A DNA stretch of 64,000 bases from Flavobacteriales bacterium (GCA_030584065.1 CP129489.1:1264640-1328639), one strand, 5' to 3'. Shown: positions 24,440-33,479, counted from the stretch's first letter. Numbers and translations are program-made. The notes: a model not told the origin generated them from the sequence alone.

Positions 24440-25912
24440 TTGTCTCCCGTTCGCACCCTTCCCTTCCTGGCCATGGCCTTGCTGGTGTTCAGCTGCCGCA
24501 AGGACCGGCTGTTCACGGACGACCCCGGCGCGAAACTGGAGTTCAGCCAGGTGGAGGTGCTCTTCGACACGGTGTTCGCCGTATCGCCGCCCATCGGCAC
24601 GGTCACCAAGCGGTTCCGGGTGCGCAACCCCAACAGCGAGGGGGTGCGGGTGGACATCGCGCTGGAAGGGGGTACGCCCTCCCCTTTCCGCATCAACGTG
24701 GACGGGGCGGCCGGTACCGCCTTCAACGATGTGGAGATCCTCGGGGGCGACAGCATCTACGTCTTCGTGGAGGCCAGCCTGGACCAATCCAACCAGAGCG
24801 CGCCCTTTGTCCATGAGGACCATATCGTCTTCCTCACCAACGGCAACGAGCAGAAGGTGAAACTGGTGGCCTGGGGGCAGGATGCGCATTACTTCTATCC
24901 GGACCGGTTCCCGGCAGGCCTGCCGGCCTACAGCATCATCGCGGGCGAGAACGAGACCGTGCAGTGGGGCAATGACAAGCCGTACCTGATCTATGGCTAT
25001 GCGGCGGTCGATTCGCTGGGAACCCTGATCATCGATCCGGGCGTGCGGGTCTATGTGCACGGCGGCGGGGGGCTGTGGATCTACCGCTGGGGGCGGCTGC
25101 TGGCCGACGGCACACCGGAGGAGCCCATCACCTTCCAAGGCGACCGCCTGGAGCCCTTCTATGCCGAACTGCCCGGGCAATGGGACCGCATCTGGATCAA
25201 CGATGGCCCCGCTGGCGCCGACCATGTGCTCGACAACGTGCTGGTGAAGAACGCCCTTGTGGGCATCCAGTGCGAGACCTGGCCCGGCATCCCGGATGCG
25301 CCCACCAGCGCTGCGAAGCTGAACATGAGCAACGTCCGGATCCGCAACTGCAGCGCAGCCGGGGTGCTGAGCCGCAACTTCCGCATCACCGCCGGCAACG
25401 TGCTCATCGGCGACTGCGGGCAGTATGCCATGGCGCTGACCGGCGGGGGCGAATACGACCTCAACCACATCACGGTGGCCAACTACTGGACCTATGCCGT
25501 GCGCAACGACCCGTCCTTCATCGTGACCAACACCTATGCGGACATCACCGGAACCACACAGGTGCGCGACATCGTGAACAGCAGGGTCCGCAACTGCATC
25601 ATCACGGGCGCCAATGCCAACGAATTCCAGTTGGCCTTCAACAGCTTGGCCACCCCTGCGCTCACCTTTGAGCGCGTGCTCCTCCGCACGGACCAGCCCA
25701 CCAACAACACCACCTTCTTCCCGTTCCAGGACCAGGTCTTCCGCAACCAGGCGCACGGCTTCCGGAGCGTTCCGGACCGTGATTTCCACCTGACGGCCGG
25801 AGCCTACGCCCGCGGTCGTGCTGACGCTTCAGGCCCCTTCGAGGACCTTGACGGGGTGGTGCGCGGTGCCGACGGGCAATACGACCTGGGCTGCTTCGAG
25901 TACGTCCCGTGA
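24440..25912 (+). CDS. lipoprotein with right-handed beta-helix repeats
   Basis: 490 residues from a TTG start. The next ATG (24473) would leave only seven residues before the lipobox cysteine, too short for a signal peptide; from TTG the segment LSPVRTLPFLAMALLVFSC is a textbook lipoprotein signal. After an N-terminal beta-sandwich (FDTVFAVSPPIGTVTKRFRVRNPNSEGVRVDIAL), which resembles abnormal-spindle-like Ig modules, a beta-helix region begins near residue 180 (TLIIDPGVRVYVHGGGGLWIYRWGRLLADGTPEEPITFQGDR). Repeats such as NVRIRNCSAAGVLSRNFRITAGNVLIGDC follow. The closing EDLDGVVRGADGQYDLGCFEYVP is typical of choice-of-anchor parallel-helix proteins. Likely on the cell surface; substrate unknown. 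Confidence 0.82.
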   Translation: MSPVRTLPFLAMALLVFSCRKDRLFTDDPGAKLEFSQVEVLFDTVFAVSPPIGTVTKRFRVRNPNSEGVRVDIALEGGTPSPFRINVDGAAGTAFNDVEILGGDSIYVFVEASLDQSNQSAPFVHEDHIVFLTNGNEQKVKLVAWGQDAHYFYPDRFPAGLPAYSIIAGENETVQWGNDKPYLIYGYAAVDSLGTLIIDPGVRVYVHGGGGLWIYRWGRLLADGTPEEPITFQGDRLEPFYAELPGQWDRIWINDGPAGADHVLDNVLVKNALVGIQCETWPGIPDAPTSAAKLNMSNVRIRNCSAAGVLSRNFRITAGNVLIGDCGQYAMALTGGGEYDLNHITVANYWTYAVRNDPSFIVTNTYADITGTTQVRDIVNSRVRNCIITGANANEFQLAFNSLATPALTFERVLLRTDQPTNNTTFFPFQDQVFRNQAHGFRSVPDRDFHLTAGAYARGRADASGPFEDLDGVVRGADGQYDLGCFEYVP

Positions 25913-26974
25913 TCAGGGCAAACCGAAGAGGAAGCGCATCGTATCCGTACCGTCCGCATAGTCCCAGAGGGCCGGATGCTGCGCACGGCCGAACGGGACA
26001 TGCCCACGGCCCACAACGCACTGGATAGCGGCCGCGTTGGCCTCCAGATACCGCTCCGCCGCCGCCCGGTCCGCCACCCGCTGGAAGAAGAGGGCCGCCA
26101 CCGGGCTGGCGAGGGCCTCGTCCTCCTTCAGCAGCAGGAATCCATTCTCCAGGAAGGGCACCCGGTCAAGCAGCCAGAGGGCTCGTGTGTAGTCGTAGTT
26201 GTTCGCGTACTTGTTGTGCTGGATGATGCCCCCCCACGGGAAGAATGCCCGGAAGAGGCGGTCCACATCGAAATCCACCGGGATCAGCAGCTTGCTCACA
26301 TTGCGGCAGCCCAGGCCGAAGTAGCGGAACACATCCTCGCCGAGCGCGGCAAGTTCGTCCTCCGTCTCGTTGCCTTCCAGCACGGCCACGCTCACCCGGT
26401 TGCGCCGCACGATGCGCGGCAGGTGCCCGAAGTAGTGCTCGAAGTAGCGCGCCGTGTTGTTGCTGCCCGTGGCGATCACCGCATCCACCTCACCCAGCTT
26501 CCCCTCCACGAAGGTGATCCGCTCGGCCGCACCCGGGGCGAAGCGGTCCAGCACCTGCGCGACCGCCGGCAGGAGCTCGGGCTCCTGCGAGGAGCACTTC
26601 ACGCGAGCCCGATGGCCCGCGAGCCAAGTGCACAGCACATCGTGGAGCCCGACCAGGGGCACGTTGCCGGCGAGCACCAGGCCCACATTGCGCACGGCAC
26701 GCGTGGAGGCGCCCCCCTCCGGGTAGCGGGAGAGCCAAGCCTCGATCGGGGCGGGCCGCAATGCCTCGCCCCATGCGGCGAACGCATGCCGCACCTGTTC
26801 CTCTGTCGCCCACCCATTGAACCGCTGCGCGCGGCCCACCGCGCGCTCCAGGCCCTCATACTCAACCCGCGACAGGCCGATGGCATGCCCCGGCCATGGC
26901 TGATGGGCGCCCAGCGCCCTCATCACCTCCCCCAGCTGCGCCAGTGCGGCCAGCCGTTGATTCGAACCTTCCAT
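25913..26974 (-). CDS. LuxC-type acyl-CoA/acyl-protein reductase
   Basis: 353 residues. The LuxC pattern is visible as RNVGLVLAGNVPLVGLHDVLCTWLAGHRARVKCSSQEPELLPAV (Rossmann and CoA region), AVIATGSNNTARYFEHYFG and FRYFGLGCRNVSKLLIPVDFD, where the cysteine of GLGCRNVS is the expected acyl-thioester nucleophile. FPWGGIIQHNKYANNYDY follows. LuxC reduces fatty-acyl groups to aldehydes with NADPH. No luxD, luxE or luciferase genes are nearby; Bacteroidetes often carry this gene beside a ferredoxin and serC, as here, so the role is probably not bioluminescence. It is divergent from the ferredoxin gene with about 70 bases between. Confidence 0.85.
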   Translation of the reverse strand: MEGSNQRLAALAQLGEVMRALGAHQPWPGHAIGLSRVEYEGLERAVGRAQRFNGWATEEQVRHAFAAWGEALRPAPIEAWLSRYPEGGASTRAVRNVGLVLAGNVPLVGLHDVLCTWLAGHRARVKCSSQEPELLPAVAQVLDRFAPGAAERITFVEGKLGEVDAVIATGSNNTARYFEHYFGHLPRIVRRNRVSVAVLEGNETEDELAALGEDVFRYFGLGCRNVSKLLIPVDFDVDRLFRAFFPWGGIIQHNKYANNYDYTRALWLLDRVPFLENGFLLLKEDEALASPVAALFFQRVADRAAAERYLEANAAAIQCVVGRGHVPFGRAQHPALWDYADGTDTMRFLFGLP

Positions 26975-27013
26975 GCCCGGCTATCGTTCGTCGGTCACCC
27001 AAAGGCGCCCGGT

Positions 27014-27021
27014 TATCTTCG
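27014..27021 (+). promoter_or_regulatory. -7 promoter box TATCTTCG for the ferredoxin
   Basis: Predicted leader of about 21 bases before the ATG at 27047; located in the divergent spacer shared with the LuxC-like gene. Confidence 0.5.
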
Positions 27022-27046
27022 CCGCGCAAAAGTACCCCGCACCGCC

Positions 27047-27394
27047 ATGGCCATCATGATCACCGACGAATGCATCAACTGTGGTGCATGCGAGCCTGAA
27101 TGCCCCAACAATGCCATCTACGAGGGTGGCGCTGAATGGCGGCTGGCCGATGGCACGGCCCTGCATGGGCCCCAGACCACGCCCATGGGCAACTCCTACG
27201 ATGCCGACGCGGCACAGAAGCCGGTGGCCATGGACGTCTATTACATCGTCACCGACAAGTGCACGGAATGCACGGGGTTCCATGACGAGCCGCAATGCGC
27301 GGCCGTCTGCCCCGTGGATTGCTGCGTGGACGACCCCGACCACCGGGAGACCAAGGAGCAGCTGATGGCGAAGAAGGAGTTCATGCACCTCTGA
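27047..27394 (+). CDS. 4Fe-4S dicluster ferredoxin
   Basis: 115 residues. The first cluster motif is CINCGACEPECP near residues 9-20. The second is split by an insertion as CTECTGFHDEPQCAAVCPVDCC. A spacer of about 45 residues separates the two. This is the Bacteroidetes-type dicluster ferredoxin, with the MAIMITDECI start and a C-terminal charged helix (HRETKEQLMAKKEFMHL). It transfers low-potential electrons; the partner is unknown, but the divergent reductase and the downstream serine genes form a cluster seen repeatedly in this phylum. A long upstream in-frame extension is rejected because it overlaps the LuxC-like gene. Confidence 0.95.
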   Translation: MAIMITDECINCGACEPECPNNAIYEGGAEWRLADGTALHGPQTTPMGNSYDADAAQKPVAMDVYYIVTDKCTECTGFHDEPQCAAVCPVDCCVDDPDHRETKEQLMAKKEFMHL

Positions 27395-27487
27395 GGCCGA
27401 GGGGGCAAGGGGTGGTGAGGCCTTCGGCAAGGCGTTGCCGCTCCGATGGGTCCCATGCCTTTGGCCCCATCTTCGCCGTTGTGCCTG

Positions 27488-28342
27488 ATGATGCGCCGCC
27501 TGCTCCTGTCCACCACCGCCCTCGCCTGCTCGGCCGGGGCATTCCCGCAAACCGATCCGGCCAGCGAGGCCGTCATCCAGGCCAAGGCCCTGAAATCGGC
27601 GGTAACCGAGGCCGAACGCGATTCGATCAGCGGGCGTCTGAAGGCCGCGCTGCGGGAAGCACTCGATGGCCAAGGCGGTATGGCCGTCAATCTCGATGAC
27701 CTTCCATTGAGCCGGGCGGAGGGGCCCGACGGCAGCTTCCGCCTGATCACCTGGAATGTTCCGCGGGACGATGGGGGCCACGCCTACGAGGGGCTCCTGC
27801 TTGCGCGGCAGGGGAGAGAGATCGCGCTCTTCGAGCTCCGTGACATGACCAGCGGGATACCGGATCCGGAATCGGCCGAATTGGGAGCCGACCGTTGGTA
27901 TGGCGCGCTCTACTACCAGGTGATACCGGTGAAAAAGGGGGGGAAGACCTTCTATACCCTGCTCGGCTGGAAGGGCTACAGCCGCACCGAGACCAGGAAG
28001 GTGGTGGAGGTGCTGAGCTTCCGCTCCGGCAAGCCCCGATTCGGAGCGGCGCTATTCGGCGGCTCGGGACGCTCGAAGGAACTCCGCAAGATCTATGGAT
28101 TCGCCTACCAGAGCTCCATGATGCTGCGCTATGAGGAGGACCAGCGGCGGATCGTGATGGACCACCTCTCGCCCATGCGGCCGGACCTGGATCGGAGCAA
28201 TGCATTCCTGGGTCCGGACATGAGCTACGACGCCCTGGTGTGGGAGAAGGGATCGTGGCAGCTGCAGCGGGACATCGATGCCCGTGATCCCAAGCGGGAC
28301 GGGCGCCCATTCAACCCGCCCCCCAGAGCGCCGCAGCCATGA
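27488..28342 (+). CDS. secreted protein of unknown function
   Basis: 284 residues beginning MMRRLLLSTTALACSAGAFPQ, a signal peptide. The mature protein has an amphipathic helical start (ASEAVIQAKALKSAVTEAERDSISGRLKAALREAL) and then a beta-rich body: VNLDDLPLSRAEGPDGSFRLITWNVPRDDGG, ALYYQVIPVKKGGKTFYTLLGWKGYSRTETRKVVEVLSF and HLSPMRPDLDRSNAFLGPDMSYDALVWEKGSWQL. I recognise this type from other Bacteroidetes genomes but know no function. The protein ends in a proline-rich tail. A GTG-containing leader and a CATCTTCG sequence just upstream suggest its own promoter. Confidence 0.7.
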   Translation: MMRRLLLSTTALACSAGAFPQTDPASEAVIQAKALKSAVTEAERDSISGRLKAALREALDGQGGMAVNLDDLPLSRAEGPDGSFRLITWNVPRDDGGHAYEGLLLARQGREIALFELRDMTSGIPDPESAELGADRWYGALYYQVIPVKKGGKTFYTLLGWKGYSRTETRKVVEVLSFRSGKPRFGAALFGGSGRSKELRKIYGFAYQSSMMLRYEEDQRRIVMDHLSPMRPDLDRSNAFLGPDMSYDALVWEKGSWQLQRDIDARDPKRDGRPFNPPPRAPQP

Positions 28343-28399
28343 CCCCCGCACCGGTGGTAAGTGCGGCCCTCCCCCGTCCCCGCGCTTGAGCCGACCCAA

Positions 28400-28407
28400 T
28401 ACCTTTG
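28400..28407 (+). promoter_or_regulatory. serC: -7 promoter box TACCTTTG for the serC operon
   Basis: Perfect TAnnTTTG; predicted leader of about 16 bases before the ATG at 28428. Confidence 0.6.
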
Positions 28408-28427
28408 GCGGCCTCAACATCACCGCC

Positions 28428-29516
28428 ATGACCGTCGCCTCCAAGAAGAAGGTCCACAACTACAGCGCCGGCCCCTGCATCCTCCCCCAGGAGGTCTTCG
28501 AACGGGCCGCACAAGCCGTCCTTGACTTCGAGGGCAGCGGACTCAGCATCCTGGAGATCAGCCACCGGAGCAAGCCGTTCGAGGCCGTGATGGCCAAGGC
28601 GCAAGCTCTCGTGAAGGAATTGCTGGGCGCCCCCGATCATTACCAAGTGGTCTTCCTCGGCGGGGGGGCCAGCCTCGGCTTCCACATGGTGCCGCTGAAC
28701 TACATGAAGCCGGGCGGCAAGAGCGCTTACGTGAACACAGGCGAATGGGCCACGCGCGCAATCAAGGAGAGCCGTCTCGTGGGCGAGACGGTCGTGGTCG
28801 CCAGCAGCGAGGACAGGAACTTCAGCTACATCCCCAAGGGCTTCGGGATCCCGGCGGATGCCGACTACTTCCATTTCACGAGCAACAACACCATCTTCGG
28901 AACGCAGTTCAAGCAGTTCCCGAAGAGCCCTGTGCCGCTGGTGTGCGACATGAGCAGCGACATCTTCAGCCGCCCGGTGAATGTGGCCGACTTCGCCCTG
29001 ATCTACGGAGGCGCGCAGAAGAACATGGGGCCGGCAGGCGCCACGGTCTACCTCTTCGATCCAGAGCGCACCGGCAATACGGGGCGCAAGCTGAGCCCGA
29101 TGCTCGACCTGAAGAACCACGGCGCCAAGGAGAGCATGTACAACACGCCGCCGGTGTTCGCCGTGTACGTGAGCATGCTCACCCTGGAGTGGATGAAGAA
29201 GATGGGCGGCGTGGCCGGCATCGAGCGCCGCAACACCGCCAAGGCCAAGCTGCTCTATGATGCCATCGACCGCCTTCCCGTGTTCAAGGGAACCGCTGCC
29301 GTTGAGGACCGCAGTCCCATGAACGCCACCTTCATCCTGACGGATGCCGCGCTGGAGCCCGCATTCGACGCCATCTGGAAGGAAGCCGGCATCAACGGGC
29401 TGCGGGGCCACCGCAGCGTGGGCGGCTACCGGGCCAGCATGTACAATGCCCTGCCCATCGAGAGCGTGCAGGTGCTGGTGGATGCAATGGAGCATTTCGC
29501 ACAGAAGAACGGATAA
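28428..29516 (+). CDS. serC: 3-phosphoserine/phosphohydroxythreonine aminotransferase
   Basis: 362-residue class V PLP aminotransferase, the standard SerC length. NYSAGPCILPQEVFERA and SGLSILEISHRSKPFE open the chain; the PLP lysine is K198 in YGGAQKNMGPAG; GLRGHRSVGGYRASMYNALP near the C-terminus binds substrate. It transfers an amino group from glutamate to 3-phosphohydroxypyruvate in serine synthesis and to the equivalent step of pyridoxal phosphate synthesis. serA starts three bases after the stop and a DUF1015 gene follows, an arrangement conserved in Bacteroidetes. Confidence 0.97.
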   Translation: MTVASKKKVHNYSAGPCILPQEVFERAAQAVLDFEGSGLSILEISHRSKPFEAVMAKAQALVKELLGAPDHYQVVFLGGGASLGFHMVPLNYMKPGGKSAYVNTGEWATRAIKESRLVGETVVVASSEDRNFSYIPKGFGIPADADYFHFTSNNTIFGTQFKQFPKSPVPLVCDMSSDIFSRPVNVADFALIYGGAQKNMGPAGATVYLFDPERTGNTGRKLSPMLDLKNHGAKESMYNTPPVFAVYVSMLTLEWMKKMGGVAGIERRNTAKAKLLYDAIDRLPVFKGTAAVEDRSPMNATFILTDAALEPAFDAIWKEAGINGLRGHRSVGGYRASMYNALPIESVQVLVDAMEHFAQKNG

Positions 29517-29519
29517 CCC

Positions 29520-30488
29520 ATGCGCGTACACGCCAACGACGGCCTCAGTGCCAAGGCGAAATCCAGCCTCGTGGAGGAGGGCTTCGCCGTAACCGCCGAT
29601 CACATCCCCCAGGAACAGCTGGCGGAATTCATCAACAAGGAGCGCATTGACGTGCTCCTCGTGCGCAGCGCCACCAAGGTGCGGCGCGACCTGATCGACG
29701 CCTGTCCCACGCTCAAGCTCGTGGGCAGGGGCGGCGTGGGCATGGACAACATCGATGTGGCGCACGCCAAGGGCCGCGGCATCGCGGTCATCAACACGCC
29801 GGCCTCCTCGAGCATCAGCGTGGCTGAGCTGGTGATGGCGCACCTCTTCACGCTGATGCGTTCGCTGCACAAGGCGAATCGCCGCATGCCTGGCGAAGGG
29901 CGCACCCGATTCAAGGACCTGAAGAAGGAGTACGAGAAGGGACTTGAGCTGCGCGGGAAGACGCTGGGCGTCATCGGCTTCGGGCGCATCGGCCAGTGGA
30001 CGGCGCGCTATGCCCTGGGCTGCGGCATGACGGTGATCTACACCGATAACCACGCCACGGCCGACGCGCTGGACATGGAGATCGGCGGCACCACCGTGCG
30101 CGTGCCGGTGAAGATGGTGACGCTGGAGGAGCTCCTCGCCCAGAGCGATGCCATCAGCCTGCATGTGCCGGCGCAGAAGGATGGGCGCGCCGTGCTCGGC
30201 GCCCAGGAACTGGCCAAGGTGAAGCCCGGTGCCGTGATCGTGAACACCGCCCGCGGGGGCAGCATCGATGAAGATGCGCTGATCGCAGCGCTGCACGAGG
30301 GTCGCCTGCGCGGCGCCGCACTGGATGTCTTCACCAACGAGCCCGAGCCCCGTGCGGACCTGCTCGGCGAGGATGCACTGAGCCTCAGCCCACACATCGG
30401 CGCGGCCACCGCTGAGGCCCAGGGCCGCATCGGCGATGAGCTCGCCGAGCGCATCATCGCGTGGCGCTCTGCGGCCACCGTGGCCTAG
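29520..30488 (+). CDS. serA: D-3-phosphoglycerate dehydrogenase
   Basis: 322 residues, the short SerA form without an ACT regulatory domain, so feedback control by serine is not expected through that domain. GRGGVGMDNIDVAHAKGRGIAVINTP gives the substrate-domain signature, TLGVIGFGRIGQWTARYALGCGM the NAD-binding loop, and NTARGGSIDEDALIAAL the conserved arginine of the active site. The catalytic Glu/His pair is in NEPEP..LSLSPHIGAATAEAQ. It oxidises 3-phosphoglycerate with NAD, the first step of serine synthesis, and is coupled with serC upstream. Confidence 0.95.
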   Translation: MRVHANDGLSAKAKSSLVEEGFAVTADHIPQEQLAEFINKERIDVLLVRSATKVRRDLIDACPTLKLVGRGGVGMDNIDVAHAKGRGIAVINTPASSSISVAELVMAHLFTLMRSLHKANRRMPGEGRTRFKDLKKEYEKGLELRGKTLGVIGFGRIGQWTARYALGCGMTVIYTDNHATADALDMEIGGTTVRVPVKMVTLEELLAQSDAISLHVPAQKDGRAVLGAQELAKVKPGAVIVNTARGGSIDEDALIAALHEGRLRGAALDVFTNEPEPRADLLGEDALSLSPHIGAATAEAQGRIGDELAERIIAWRSAATVA

Positions 30489-31706
30489 ATGATCGAGATC
30501 CGACCCTTCAGGGCATGGCGGCCGGTGCCGGAGCAGGCGCACCGGGTTTGCTCGCGGTCATACGTGACCTATGCACCGGACGAGCTGGAGCAGCGGCTGC
30601 AGGCGAATCCGTTCAGCTTCCTGCACGTGATCCGCCCGGATGACGCCGTCACCCGCGCGCTGCCCCGGACCGAGCGCTTCCACCGCGTCCGCATGGCCTT
30701 CAAGGCCTTCTGCGACCGGGGCGTGATGGTGCGCGAGGAACGGCCCGCCCTCTACCTCTACGAGCAGGAAGCGCGCGGCAACACCTCGCGCGGGCTCATC
30801 TGCGGCGTCAGCACGCGCGCCTATCGCGACGGCCGCATCAAGGTGCATGAGCAGACGCTCACGGCACGCGAGAACCTCTTCGCCGAATACCTGGGTGCCA
30901 CGGGCATCAATGCCGAGCCTGTGCTGCTGGCCTCTCCGGATGGCACTGCTTGGGAGGCCCTGCTCGATCCCGTGCTGGCCACGCGCCCCGCCTACAGCTT
31001 CCGTACCAACGACCAGGTGAGCCATCGCCTGTGGCCGCTCACCGATGAGCAGCTCCGCAGGCGGCTGCAGAAGGCCTTCGCGGGCATCCCAGCCCTCTAC
31101 ATCGCCGATGGGCATCACCGCCTCGCCTCGAGCACCCGGCTCTCCGAGGAACGCGGCTGCACCGATGCGGATCCCGCGGACTGGTGCCTGGCCTACATCG
31201 TGCCGCGCAAGCAGCTCTACATCTACAATTTCGACCGGGCGGTGGGCGACCTGGGCGGCCATGACGAGGCCGCCTTCCTCCATGCGCTCTCGCGCGCCGG
31301 ACGGCTCGAGCGGGTCAGCGGCCCCTTTGCGGCGCATGGCGTAATAGGCGTGCGGACCGTGGGCGGCTGGCATGCCCTGCACCTGCCCCCTGCCGACCCC
31401 ACGCTGCCCACGGCGGACCGGCTCGATGCCGCCCGGTTGAGCGCATGCGTGCTCGGCCCTGTGCTCGGCATCACGGACCTTCGGACGGATCAGCGCGTGC
31501 GGTTCACGCCGGGCACCATGGGCACAGCCGAGCTCGACCGGATGGTGCGGACCGGTGAAGCAGCCGCGGCATTTCACCTGTACCCGGTGAGCTTCGAGGA
31601 GTTGAAGGCCGTGGCCGATGAAGGGGGCACCATGCCTCCGAAGAGCACCTACATCGAGCCGAAGCTCCGCAGCGGCATGCTGGTGTATTCCTTGGAGGAG
31701 GCGTGA
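30489..31706 (+). CDS. DUF1015 family protein
   Basis: 405 residues. The DUF1015 signature YIADGHHRLASSTRLSEE, with ADGHHR, is present near residue 205; the N-terminal region opens with EIRPFRAWRPVP and contains NPFSFLHVIRP, and the chain ends PPKSTYIEPKLRSGMLVYSLEE. The start codon follows the serA stop with no gap, so the gene is translationally linked to serine synthesis. DUF1015 proteins are suspected phosphatases or kinases acting on serine-related metabolites (SerK, an ADP-dependent serine kinase in archaea, is related), which would fit this operon. The biochemical role here remains untested. Confidence 0.92.
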   Translation: MIEIRPFRAWRPVPEQAHRVCSRSYVTYAPDELEQRLQANPFSFLHVIRPDDAVTRALPRTERFHRVRMAFKAFCDRGVMVREERPALYLYEQEARGNTSRGLICGVSTRAYRDGRIKVHEQTLTARENLFAEYLGATGINAEPVLLASPDGTAWEALLDPVLATRPAYSFRTNDQVSHRLWPLTDEQLRRRLQKAFAGIPALYIADGHHRLASSTRLSEERGCTDADPADWCLAYIVPRKQLYIYNFDRAVGDLGGHDEAAFLHALSRAGRLERVSGPFAAHGVIGVRTVGGWHALHLPPADPTLPTADRLDAARLSACVLGPVLGITDLRTDQRVRFTPGTMGTAELDRMVRTGEAAAAFHLYPVSFEELKAVADEGGTMPPKSTYIEPKLRSGMLVYSLEEA

Positions 31707-31726
31707 GGCTACGGCCCGAAGGCCGG

Positions 31727-31734
31727 TAAGTTTG
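31727..31734 (+). promoter_or_regulatory. rarA: -7 promoter box TAAGTTTG for rarA
   Basis: Exact TAnnTTTG; leader of about seven bases before the ATG at 31746. Confidence 0.6.
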
Positions 31735-31745
31735 CCTTGCACAAG

Positions 31746-33029
31746 ATGAATGACCACGCCCCTTTGGCCGAACGCATGCGCCCCCGCAGCCTGGATGAGG
31801 TGGTGGGCCAGCGCCATCTCGTGGGGCCGGATGGGGTGCTCCGCAAGGCCCTCGCCGGCGGCATGCTGCCGAGCATGATCCTTTGGGGGCCGCCTGGCGT
31901 GGGCAAGACCACCCTGGCACGCCTCATCGCCCAGGACCTGAAGCGCCCCTTCCATACGCTGAGCGCCATCAGCAGCGGGGTGAAGGACGTGCGCGAGGTG
32001 ATCGAGCTGGCCGGCGGCAGCGGCCTCTTCGCGCGAAGCGCCGTGCTCTTCATCGACGAGATCCACCGATTCAGCAAGGCGCAGCAGGACTCGCTGCTCG
32101 GGGCGGTGGAGAAGGGCACCATCACGCTGATCGGCGCCACCACGGAGAACCCCAGCTTCGAGGTCATCGGGGCCCTGCTCTCGCGCTGCCAGGTCTACGT
32201 GCTGCAGCCGCTGGCCGAGGAGGAGCTCCTCAGCCTGCTTCATCGTGCCATGGCGGAGGATCCGGAGCTGAAGCAGCGCCGGATCGCCCTGGGCGGGACG
32301 GATGCGCTGATGCGGGCGAGCGGCGGCGATGCCAGGCGACTGCTCAACACCTTCGAGCTCTGCGTGAAGGCCGCCGGCCCGGGCGACGTTACCATCACGG
32401 ACGACCTGGTGAAGGAAGTGGTGCAGACCCAGGCCGCGCGCTACGACAAGCAGGGCGAGCAGCACTACGACATCGTCAGCGCATTCATCAAGAGCATGCG
32501 GGGCAGCGACCCCAACGCCACCGTGTACTGGCTGGCGCGCATGGTGGAGGGCGGCGAGGACCCGCTCTTCATCGCTCGCCGAATGGTGATCCTGGCCAGC
32601 GAGGACATCGGCAATGCCAATCCCAATGCGCTGCTGATGGCCACCACCACCATGCAGGCGGTGCAGATGATCGGTTGGCCCGAAGGACGCATCATCCTCA
32701 GCCAGTGCGCGATCTACCTGGCCTGCTCGCCGAAGAGCAATGCCAGCTACAACGCCATCGGTGCAGCACAGGAGAAGGTGCGCTCCACCGGGGACCTGCC
32801 GGTGCCCCTGCACCTCCGGAATGCGCCGACCAAGCTGATGAAGGATCTCTCCTACGGCCGCGACTACCGCTATAGCCATGAGGGCGAGGGCAACTTCATC
32901 GAGCAGGAATTCCTGCCCGAGGCGATTTCTGGCTCGGTGTTCTACGAGCCGGGCTCCAACCCCAAGGAGCAGGAGCACGCCGCCCTGCTCGAACGCCTCT
33001 GGAAGGGCCGGTACAGGAAGAGCGGGTGA
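31746..33029 (+). CDS. rarA: replication-associated recombination protein A (MgsA/RarA AAA+ ATPase)
   Basis: 427 residues. Walker A is GPPGVGKTTLAR and Walker B LFIDEIHRFSK; GATTENPSFEVIGALLSRCQVYVL contains sensor 1 and the arginine finger region. The C-terminal tetramerisation part shows AFIKSMRGSDPNATVYWLARM, GEDPLFIARRMVILASEDIGNANP and HLRNAPTKLMKDLSYGRDYRYSH. RarA acts at stalled replication forks and interacts with SSB. The ATG at 31746 is preferred to the in-frame TTG at 31737 because the promoter box lies directly upstream. The gene converges on a small membrane protein with three bases between the stops. Confidence 0.95.
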   Translation: MNDHAPLAERMRPRSLDEVVGQRHLVGPDGVLRKALAGGMLPSMILWGPPGVGKTTLARLIAQDLKRPFHTLSAISSGVKDVREVIELAGGSGLFARSAVLFIDEIHRFSKAQQDSLLGAVEKGTITLIGATTENPSFEVIGALLSRCQVYVLQPLAEEELLSLLHRAMAEDPELKQRRIALGGTDALMRASGGDARRLLNTFELCVKAAGPGDVTITDDLVKEVVQTQAARYDKQGEQHYDIVSAFIKSMRGSDPNATVYWLARMVEGGEDPLFIARRMVILASEDIGNANPNALLMATTTMQAVQMIGWPEGRIILSQCAIYLACSPKSNASYNAIGAAQEKVRSTGDLPVPLHLRNAPTKLMKDLSYGRDYRYSHEGEGNFIEQEFLPEAISGSVFYEPGSNPKEQEHAALLERLWKGRYRKSG

Positions 33030-33032
33030 GGC

Positions 33033-33479
33033 TCAACTGGCGCGCTCCTGCTCCAGGAAGCGCTGGTGCATGTCGTAGATGACGCCCAGGCTGACGGCCA
33101 AGCCGCCCAAGGCCTGCTCGAACATCTGCCAGAGCACATCCACCACCATGTGCACCATGCCCGCCTTGGCGAAGCTCATACCCAGAACGAAGATGACCAG
33201 GTAGACGAAGAACCCGGCAGCGGCTGCGGCAAGCATGCACATCAGCGGGAAGGCGCCCTTCAGGGAGATCCACTCGTACTGAACCGCCTTATGGATGCCT
33301 ATGGTGAGCGCCAGGCCGAGCACCAGGTAGACCACCCCTGCCAGGACGAAGTAGAGCGTGAGTGGAATGCTCACATCCTCCAGGTCCGTAAGCACCAGGC
33401 CGTGCCAGACGTACGAAAGGCCGAACATCACCGCGCTCGACATGAGCCAGGGCAGCAGGATGTACCGTCGCAGCAGCAT
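33033..33479 (-). CDS. small four-helix membrane protein, unknown function
   Basis: 148 residues with four hydrophobic helices: MLLRRYILLPWLMSSAVMFG, VSIPLTLYFVLAGVVYLVLGLAL, FPLMCMLAAAAAGFFVYLVIFVLGM and a last one around FEQALGGLAVSLGVI. A YVWHGLVLTD motif lies after the first helix and is conserved in similar proteins of this phylum. No catalytic or binding motif is evident. A TAACATTG sequence on the minus strand shortly before the start may be its promoter box. It converges with rarA. Confidence 0.7.
   Translation of the reverse strand: MLLRRYILLPWLMSSAVMFGLSYVWHGLVLTDLEDVSIPLTLYFVLAGVVYLVLGLALTIGIHKAVQYEWISLKGAFPLMCMLAAAAAGFFVYLVIFVLGMSFAKAGMVHMVVDVLWQMFEQALGGLAVSLGVIYDMHQRFLEQERAS

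Noticed and set aside
26955..26970. ATTCGAACC string resembling a reverse-strand T-arm
   Set aside because: It lies in the N-terminal codons of the LuxC-like gene (SNQR region) and has no cloverleaf partner.
28311..30542. 743-codon minus-strand frame opposite serC and serA
   Set aside because: Both plus-strand genes are certain. The translation is repetitive and has no motif.
30558..32978. 806-codon minus-strand frame opposite DUF1015 and rarA
   Set aside because: Antisense shadow of two genes with complete Walker and DUF1015 motifs.
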